Positions 52,042 through 64,000 of a stretch of DNA of 64,000 nt are shown here, in pieces (the stretch's first letter is position 1; every line of letters starts with the position of its first letter). This DNA comes from JANWHQ01 sp963775275. Its GTDB lineage: Bacteria; Pseudomonadota; Alphaproteobacteria; Caulobacterales; Caulobacteraceae. Location of the stretch: contig CAVZII010000004.1 of NCBI GenBank assembly GCA_963775275.1, forward strand, positions 62,001 to 126,000, written 5' to 3'. Both the position numbers and the translations under genes were made by a program. The notes below the pieces were generated by a model that worked only from the letters and a program-made list of their open reading frames with translations, ran no database searches and was not told the DNA's origin.

Positions 52042-52070
52042 CGCGGGCGATTTAGCTCAAACCGCCCGCG
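52042..52070 (-). other. Intercistronic hairpin between rpsG and fusA
   Basis: CGCGGGCG (52042-52049) pairs with CGCCCGCG (52063-52070), 8 bp, around a 13-base AT-rich loop. There is no T tract, so it may stabilise mRNA or set the rpsG/fusA expression ratio rather than terminate. Confidence 0.5.
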
Positions 52071-52092
52071 CCGGGAACTCTCTATATAGGGT

Positions 52093-52566
52093 TTACCAGC
52101 GGTAGTGCGAGAAGGCCCGGTTGGCCTCCGCCATCTTGTGGGTGTCCTCGCGCTTCTTCACCGCCGCGCCCCGGTTGTTGGAGGCGTCCATCAGCTCGCC
52201 CGCGAGCTTCTCGGTCATGGTGTTCTCGCCGCGATTGCGCGCGGCGGTGACCAGCCAGCGGATCGCCAGCGCCCGGCGGCGCTCGGGGCGGACCTCGACC
52301 GGAACCTGGTAGGTGGCGCCGCCGACCCGGCGCGAGCGCACCTCGACCGAAGGAGCGACGTTGTCGAGGGCGGTGTGGAAGACTTCCAGCGGCTCGGCGT
52401 CCCGGCGCTTGGCCGCCAGGATGTCCATGGCGCCGTAGACGATGTTCTCGGCCACGGCCTTCTTGCCCTCGTACATGATGCCGTTCATGAACTTGGTGAC
52501 GATGAGGTCCCCGAACTTCGGATCGGGCAGGACCTCGCGCTTCTCGGCGCGTCTGCGTCGCGACAT
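52093..52566 (-). CDS. rpsG: 30S ribosomal protein S7
   Basis: 157 residues. SRRRRAEKREVLPDPKFGDL, VTKFMNGIMYEGKKAVAENI, and the C-terminal KKREDTHKMAEANRAFSHYR. The str-operon order rpsL-rpsG-fusA-tuf is kept. In E. coli S7 regulates this operon. Confidence 0.97.
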   Translation of the reverse strand: MSRRRRAEKREVLPDPKFGDLIVTKFMNGIMYEGKKAVAENIVYGAMDILAAKRRDAEPLEVFHTALDNVAPSVEVRSRRVGGATYQVPVEVRPERRRALAIRWLVTAARNRGENTMTEKLAGELMDASNNRGAAVKKREDTHKMAEANRAFSHYRW

Positions 52567-52589
52567 GGCCTAGATTTCCTGAGTTCTGG

Positions 52590-52609
52590 ATCCCGGCCGG
52601 CGCCGGGAT
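52590..52609. repeat. CGTCATCCCGG-type palindrome between rpsL and rpsG
   Basis: ATCCCGGC-CGGC-GCCGGGAT with flanking GATGACG. Similar CCCGG...GATGACG hairpins lie between rpoB and rpoC (61381-61480), a common bacterial REP type. Confidence 0.6.
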
Positions 52610-52629
52610 GACGTTCGCTTCGCTCATCG

Positions 52630-53001
52630 TCACTTGGGCCTCTTGGCGCCGTAGAGCGAACGGCGCTGCTTGCGGTCCTTCACGCCCTGGGTGTCCAGGA
52701 CGCCGCGCAGGATGTGGTAGCGCACGCCCGGAAGGTCCTTCACGCGGCCGCCGCGGATCAGCACCACCGAGTGCTCCTGCAGATTGTGGCCCTCGCCGGG
52801 GATGTAGCACACCGCCTCGATCTGCGAGGTCAGACGGACCTTGGCGACCTTGCGAAGCGCCGAGTTCGGCTTCTTGGGGGTGACGGTGTAGACGCGGGTG
52901 CACACGCCCCGGCGCTGGGGAGAGCCCTTGAGGGCCGGCACGGTGTTCCGCTTGACCCTGTGCTCGCGAGGCTTGCGGATGAGCTGGTTGATGGTCGGCA
53001 T
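52630..53001 (-). CDS. rpsL: 30S ribosomal protein S12
   Basis: 123 residues. MPTINQLIRKPREHRVKRNT, PKKPNSALRKVAKVRL and GRVKDLPGVRYHILRGVLDT. The lysines at 43 and 88, the usual streptomycin-resistance positions, are wild type. First gene of the str operon, behind a clear promoter. Confidence 0.98.
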   Translation of the reverse strand: MPTINQLIRKPREHRVKRNTVPALKGSPQRRGVCTRVYTVTPKKPNSALRKVAKVRLTSQIEAVCYIPGEGHNLQEHSVVLIRGGRVKDLPGVRYHILRGVLDTQGVKDRKQRRSLYGAKRPK

Positions 53002-53213
53002 GCGTCCCTGTCTTTGGTGGAGGCCTGCGCCTTTCGGCCGGACGACCTCGGATGTCTTGACCGTTCGAACTCGTGGATCGAGGCGGTCCGATAAACACGA
53101 AACCGCGCCGCAACGCCAGCTTTGGCGTTTCGACGCGGGCGCCGATCCTGGTCAGGAACGTCCGGGCCTAGCGGAGCTCAGGAGGGGGCTTTCGCCCATC
53201 CCGGCCTCGAAAG
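53002..53213 (-). promoter_or_regulatory. Leader of the str operon
   Basis: About 210 transcribed bases before rpsL. A small hairpin AACGCCA/TGGCGTT (53112-53129) is visible. No ORF with coding features is found. The gap from rpsL to the plus-strand gene at 53350 holds only this leader and the promoter. Confidence 0.5.
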
Positions 53214-53220
53214 AGGGCGC

Positions 53221-53249
53221 TAGATACGTGCGCGGCCCTTGCAGGTCAA
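53221..53249 (-). promoter_or_regulatory. Sigma70-like promoter of the str operon
   Basis: Minus strand: TTGACC (53249-53244), 17-bp spacer, TATCTA (53226-53221). Close to consensus at both elements; the predicted start is near 53213. Confidence 0.75.
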
Positions 53250-53349
53250 GACCTAGCGGCCCTTCCGGCCGCGTCCATTCGCGCCGCCAAGCCGACGCAA
53301 TCTCGCCGCCAAGCGCGCCGAACCTGACCCTGGCCGTGACGGGGCGCCG

Positions 53350-54012
53350 ATGGCTGAGCGCGCGAACAGGAACTGGCGGGCTTCCGCATGGGGCCTGGGC
53401 GGCGCGCTGGCGATCCACTCGGCCTTCCTGGCGCTGTTCGTCCTGACGATGGAGGTCGCGCGTCTGGGACCCGAAACCCCGGCCGTGCAGGTCTCGCTGG
53501 TCCCGCCGTTCCTGCCGCGGCCGACGAGGCCGCGCGCGCGACCGTCCGCGCGCATCGCCGCCTCCGTCGAGCCGGCGGTCCAAGTCCCCGCGTCCAAGGC
53601 GCCGCCGCACGCCCTGCCGGGCCCGCCCCCGGCGCCCGCTGCGAGCGACGCCGGCCTCGCCAAGCTTCGAGGCCTGCTCAGGGGCGTTGTCGGCTGCTCG
53701 CAGACCACCCTCGTCAAGCTGACCCAGGCCGAAAAGGACGGCTGCCGCAAGCGGCTGGAGGCCTTCGTCGACCCGGACTTGCAGATCCCCGCCCCCATCG
53801 ATCCGGAGAAGCGGGCCTGGTTCGATGCGAGCCTGGCCGCCTACCACTCGCCCGGCCATGCGCCCGGCGTCGCCTGCAGGCTCCCCTTCGGGCCCAAGCC
53901 CAAGAAGAAGGACCGGGGGCCGGCGCACAGCCTCAAGCTCGGGCCCCTGCCCTGCTACCTCATCCCGCCGCAGGGGTTCCTGACCGAGGAGTCCGGCGTT
54001 CGCCCCCCCTGA
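53350..54012 (+). CDS. Hypothetical membrane-anchored proline-rich protein
   Basis: 220 residues. A short basic N-terminus precedes one membrane segment (about 12-35: WGLGGALAIHSAFLALFVLT). A Pro/Ala-rich stretch (about 50-95) resembles the TonB-type periplasmic linker. The C-terminal part has paired Cys (VGCSQTT, KDGCRKRL) and GVACRLPFGPKPKKKDRG. Topology suggests a periplasmic domain tethered to the inner membrane. No TonB C-terminal signature is seen, and I do not recognise the family. Confidence 0.7.
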   Translation: MAERANRNWRASAWGLGGALAIHSAFLALFVLTMEVARLGPETPAVQVSLVPPFLPRPTRPRARPSARIAASVEPAVQVPASKAPPHALPGPPPAPAASDAGLAKLRGLLRGVVGCSQTTLVKLTQAEKDGCRKRLEAFVDPDLQIPAPIDPEKRAWFDASLAAYHSPGHAPGVACRLPFGPKPKKKDRGPAHSLKLGPLPCYLIPPQGFLTEESGVRPP

Positions 54013-54073
54013 TGGGTTCCGGCGGCTTGATCGCGGCCATCGCCGGCCCGAGAGTGCCGGCGGAGGCGACCTC

Positions 54074-54991
54074 ATGCGAACGAACGAATCGAAGCGGCGG
54101 ACGGCTCTCGCGGCCGCGTTGGCGGCCCTTGGGCTCGCGGGCGCGGCGACGGCGGCGGAGCCCGGCCTGTGGTCGGTCTATGAGCACGCCCTGAAGGGCG
54201 CCAAGTACGTCGACCTGACCCACACGATCGGCCCCGACATCCCGGTCTGGTACGGCTTCGGCCCGTCCAAGTTCGGCCCGGCGATCGATCCCAAGACCGG
54301 GCAGGCCTACACCTATGCGAAGGACGGGTTCGAGGCGACGCGCTACGCGCTCTCCACCGACCAGCTCGGCACCCAGCTCGACCCGCCCGCGCACTGGGCG
54401 CCGGAGTACCCGTCGATCGACGAGCTGCCGCCGACCTACGCGGTGCGGCCCCTGGTGGTGATCTCCATCGTCCCGCAGGTGGCCAAGGACCCCGGCTATG
54501 CGCTGAAGGTCGCCGACATCCTGGCCTTCGAAAGGCGTCACGGCCGGATCCCGGCCGGCGCGGTGGTGTTCGTCCGCTCGGACTGGTCCAAGGCCTGGCC
54601 CGACCCGGGCCTGTCGACCAAGACCCCGTTCCCGGGCGTTTCGCTGGACGCGCTGAAGTTCCTGCATCTGAAGCGCCACATCCTGATGCACGGCCACGAG
54701 CCGCTGGACACCGACACCACGCCCACATTGGAAGGGGAATCCTGGCTGATGCACCACGGCTACGCCCAGGCCGAGGGGGTGGCGCACCTGGACAAGGTTC
54801 CTCCCGTCGGGTGCCTCGTCGCCATCGGCTATCCCAAGCTCAAGGGCGGCACGGGCGGATACGCCCGCTACATCGCCATTTGCCCGCCGAGCTGGAAGTA
54901 CGGGTCCACCATCGGCCCGACCGACGCGCCGCTGCCGAAGTCGGACCATCCCCTGCACTGGGATGCGTCCCAGGGCGTCAGGGTCCGCTGA
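54074..54991 (+). CDS. Secreted cyclase-family (kynurenine-formamidase-like) metal hydrolase
   Basis: 305 residues with signal peptide (ALAAALAALGLAGAATA). The family motif, usually HxGTHxDxPxH, reads TDQLGTQLDPPAHW, so the first His and third-position His are replaced. VDLTHTIGPDIPVWYG near the start and HGHEPLDTDTTPTLEGESWL near the end are typical. Members hydrolyse N-formylkynurenine, isatin or similar, but the substrate here is unknown, and the altered motif may mean a different metal arrangement. It converges on the S9 peptidase with a 21-bp gap. Confidence 0.8.
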   Translation: MRTNESKRRTALAAALAALGLAGAATAAEPGLWSVYEHALKGAKYVDLTHTIGPDIPVWYGFGPSKFGPAIDPKTGQAYTYAKDGFEATRYALSTDQLGTQLDPPAHWAPEYPSIDELPPTYAVRPLVVISIVPQVAKDPGYALKVADILAFERRHGRIPAGAVVFVRSDWSKAWPDPGLSTKTPFPGVSLDALKFLHLKRHILMHGHEPLDTDTTPTLEGESWLMHHGYAQAEGVAHLDKVPPVGCLVAIGYPKLKGGTGGYARYIAICPPSWKYGSTIGPTDAPLPKSDHPLHWDASQGVRVR

Positions 54992-55012
54992 TCAGGCCGG
55001 CCGCGCGAGCAC

Positions 55013-56998
55013 TCAGTTCACCGGGAGGTTCTTGGCCAGGAAGACCTCGATCGCCTGCAGCATGTCGATCCGCGACACCGAGCTCGAGAGGTAGTGGTCG
55101 TCTCCCTGCAAGGTGACGGCCTGGACGGGTTTTCCCGCCTCCTGCAGCGCGTGGACCATGAATGCGGACTGCTCCGGTGCGACCGTAGTGTCCTCGGCGC
55201 TCGAGATGATGAGGACCGGCGCCCGGACATTGTCGGCGTGACGCGCAGGCGATGACGCGTCGATCAGGGCGGGGTCGGTGTTCACTCCGCCCAGCAGGGA
55301 GCGCCAGTAGGAGACGCTGTCGGAATCCGCGCCGTAGTCCTTCTCCTTCTCGCCGATGAAGATCCCCAGATCCGAGACGCCGTTGACCGAGACGGCGCAG
55401 CGGTAGGCTTCCGGATGGAAGGCCGCGCCCGCGAGGGCGGCATAACCGCCGTAGCTCGCGCCCACGATGCATACCCGGGACGGATCGATGATCCCCTTGG
55501 CGGCCAGATCCGCGACGCCGTCGAGCAGGTCGGTCTGCATCTTGCCGGCCCACTCCTTGCGCCCGGCGCGCTCGAAGGCCCCGCCGAATCCTCCGGACCC
55601 CCGGAACTGCGGCTGCAGCACGGCGTAGCCCCGGCTCGCCAGGAACTGGGCCCACCAGTCGAAACCGTAGTCGTCGCGCGCGGCGGGACCGCCGTGGGGA
55701 AGCACGATGAGCGGCAGCCTGGTCGCCGCCTCGGCCCCCGGCGGCAAGGTCAGGTAGGCGGGGACCTCGAGCCCGTCCCTGGCCTTGTAGGTGAACCAGC
55801 TGACCTTGCCGAGCGCGACGCCCTTCAGCTCGGGATAGCTGTCGGAGATCGGCGACAGCTGGCCATGGGCCGCATCCAGCAGGAACCAGGACGGCGGCGC
55901 GTCAGGGGCCTGGGTCCGGACGATGAAGGCCTTGCGGTCCTGTGACCAGTCGTAGAGCGTGACCAGCCGGCCGGGCAAGGCGCGCGCGAGCTTGTCGTGG
56001 AGCGCGCCAAGCTTGGCGTCCAGCCAGCGGCAATCGGGACGGTCCCATGCCATGCAGAGCGCCAGCGGCTCCAGCGTGTATCGGTCGCGGATCAGGCCCA
56101 CCTCCCCGCGGAAGGGCGCGCCGACGTCGCTTTCGGCGCCGTCCGCGATTGAACGGCGCGTGACCTGGACCTGCCCGCCCGCCCCCTCCCGGGCGAGGTA
56201 GATCGCCCCGTCCGCATAGCCCAGCAGGGCGGGCCGCTTGTCCTTGTCGGGCTCGTCGACCAGGACCTTCCAGGGATCGCCGTCGGCGGCTCTCGCGAGG
56301 ATGCGGTAACTCTTGTCGTCGTTGTCGACGCGGACGCGCGCGGCGCCGGCTGCGTCGACCTCCCAACCGTCTGTCGCGCCGGTCCCGGTCTCCATGAGGG
56401 TGGCGGAAAGGCTGGTCAGGTCGACGCGGAACAGCGCCGGAACGAAGGTCGGCCCGTTCTTGCCCGGAAGACGGGTGTCCTCGACGAAATGGATGTCCCT
56501 GGAGCCCTCCAGACCCTGCACGATCGCTGTCGGGGCGGGGGCGTCGATTACCCGCAGGATCGGCAGTTGTGTCGCATAGTCCGAAGAGCCGGCATGCTTG
56601 AGCAGGTAGCCCTTCACCTTGCCTTGTCGGTCCAAGACGAAGTCGCGATCCAGGTGATAGGCGAACTTCCCGCCTGCTTCCGCGTTGGTGAACTTCAGCA
56701 AGGTGGACGAGCGGACGAGCAGGACATCATCGCCCGCCCAGTTCACGGAGCGCACCTCGGCCTTGCCGATGTCGACGCTCGTCGCATGGGCGCCGTCGAT
56801 CGGCGCGATGCTGATGATCCGATGCTCGGCCGTCCCCCCCAGCAACGCCAGCGTATGGCCGTCCGCCGAGATCGCCGCGTCCTGGACCTGAGGCAGCCGC
56901 CCGAAGTCCGCCGCTGAAGGCGGCGCGGCCAGGGCCGGCGCAGCGCCGAGCCCGATCAGGCCTGCGAAGGCCCCGACGAAAAGCGCATTCCTGGACAT
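55013..56998 (-). CDS. Secreted S9-family (prolyl oligopeptidase-like) peptidase
   Basis: 661 residues from ATG 56998. Signal peptide LFVGAFAGLIGLGAAPALA. A beta-propeller N-domain (about 35-390) precedes the alpha/beta-hydrolase domain: LIVLPHGGPAARDDYGF, RGYAVLQPQFRGSGG, nucleophile in GASYGGYAALAG, Asp in SSAEDTTVAPEQ and His in GDDHYLSSS. It is probably a periplasmic dipeptidyl or acyl-aminoacyl peptidase. It lies directly downstream of the rpoC terminator and is transcribed in the same direction. Confidence 0.9.
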   Translation of the reverse strand: MSRNALFVGAFAGLIGLGAAPALAAPPSAADFGRLPQVQDAAISADGHTLALLGGTAEHRIISIAPIDGAHATSVDIGKAEVRSVNWAGDDVLLVRSSTLLKFTNAEAGGKFAYHLDRDFVLDRQGKVKGYLLKHAGSSDYATQLPILRVIDAPAPTAIVQGLEGSRDIHFVEDTRLPGKNGPTFVPALFRVDLTSLSATLMETGTGATDGWEVDAAGAARVRVDNDDKSYRILARAADGDPWKVLVDEPDKDKRPALLGYADGAIYLAREGAGGQVQVTRRSIADGAESDVGAPFRGEVGLIRDRYTLEPLALCMAWDRPDCRWLDAKLGALHDKLARALPGRLVTLYDWSQDRKAFIVRTQAPDAPPSWFLLDAAHGQLSPISDSYPELKGVALGKVSWFTYKARDGLEVPAYLTLPPGAEAATRLPLIVLPHGGPAARDDYGFDWWAQFLASRGYAVLQPQFRGSGGFGGAFERAGRKEWAGKMQTDLLDGVADLAAKGIIDPSRVCIVGASYGGYAALAGAAFHPEAYRCAVSVNGVSDLGIFIGEKEKDYGADSDSVSYWRSLLGGVNTDPALIDASSPARHADNVRAPVLIISSAEDTTVAPEQSAFMVHALQEAGKPVQAVTLQGDDHYLSSSVSRIDMLQAIEVFLAKNLPVN

Positions 56999-57093
56999 GA
57001 TCCCCACCCCTCGAGCCAAGCTTAGCCTTAGGGATGTGATCTGCTCAAGGTGGCTCGCGCGAAAGGCGCAACCGGGGGCGGCGCCAAAGCGAA

Positions 57094-57119
57094 CGGCCCG
57101 GAGGTCTCCCTCCGGGCCG
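57094..57119 (-). terminator. Rho-independent terminator after rpoC
   Basis: CGGCCCGGAGG (57094-57104), 4-base loop, CCTCCGGGCCG (57109-57119): an 11-bp perfect stem 23 bp downstream of the rpoC stop. The trailing minus-strand RNA is UUCGCUUU. Confidence 0.85.
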
Positions 57120-57142
57120 TCGCAGTCCTTGGCAGGCGGGCC

Positions 57143-61369
<4,227 letters not shown>

Positions 61370-61380
61370 GCTTTAGATCT

Positions 61381-61480
61381 CGTCATTCCCGGCCAACGAG
61401 CGAAGCGAGGCCGTGCCGGGAACCTTTCCAATGGCGGTGTTCATGGGTCCCCGGGCCGCCGCGCCCGGGGATGACGGTCC
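61381..61480. repeat. CGTCATTCCCGG-type repeats between rpoB and rpoC
   Basis: CGTCATTCCCGGCC-N-GGCCGTGCCGGGAA and CCCCGGGC-N6-GCCCGGGG (61449-61470) followed by GATGACG are REP-like hairpins in the rpoBC intergenic gap. They lie inside the operon and so are transcribed. Confidence 0.65.
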
Positions 61481-61486
61481 TTTTGA

Positions 61487-64000
<2,514 letters not shown>

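Overview
The window is about 64 kb of GC-rich DNA. Dense four-base ATGA/GTGA gene overlaps, an ATP12-type F1 assembly chaperone, a MucR/Ros-type regulator, a short adenylate kinase and alpha-type ribosomal proteins point to an alphaproteobacterium, most likely Caulobacterales (Caulobacter or Phenylobacterium-like). The genus is an inference. No rRNA, tRNA, CRISPR array, integrase or transposase gene was found by reading.

Left end (1-8 kb): part of a small, fragmented nonribosomal-peptide-like locus. It holds an adenylation enzyme cut by the window edge, a beta-lactamase-fold hydrolase with Cys where the catalytic Ser should be, a small helical protein, a MucR-family regulator, an SDR, a CmcJ/NvfI-like oxidoreductase, a condensation-domain protein with a TubC-type docking domain, and a divergent stand-alone carrier protein. 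Together they could activate, load, condense and oxidise an acyl or amino-acyl substrate. The product is unknown.

Middle (8-32 kb): housekeeping and accessory genes. In order: an RluC-like pseudouridine synthase, a TPR/2OG-oxygenase protein and ATP12; a TetR unit with two operator palindromes; pccB and a HIT protein; a lipoprotein, an RluA-like enzyme and rarA; an ArsR-VOC-VOC unit; an ECF sigma factor with a membrane partner; an SDR; cytochrome c with a sorbosone-dehydrogenase-like protein; an HtrA lipoprotein; two TCR/Tet MFS transporters; an eight-gene minus-strand operon (VOC, cupin, VOC, YjbR, BNR propeller, ArsR, SRPBCC, MFS); and a Tag-like glycosylase. Small palindromic repeats fill many gaps.

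Right half (32-64 kb), nearly all minus strand: rpoB-rpoC, then rpsL-rpsG-fusA-tuf, then rpsJ to adk (S10 and spc genes), then rpsM-rpsK-rpoA-rplQ. Sigma70-like promoters are visible before rpsL, rpsJ and rpsM. Strong hairpin terminators follow rpoC and rplQ. The classical order is interrupted by a hypothetical protein, a cyclase-family hydrolase and an S9 peptidase (between rpoC and rpsL), and by a GIN-domain beta-helix protein with two mirror-image hairpin elements (between tuf and rpsJ).

Seven genes carry apparent single-base frameshifts (rpoB, tuf, rpsE, htrA-like, condensation gene, CmcJ-like gene, cupin). Because rpoB, tuf and rpsE are essential, these are best read as residual sequencing errors rather than pseudogenes.
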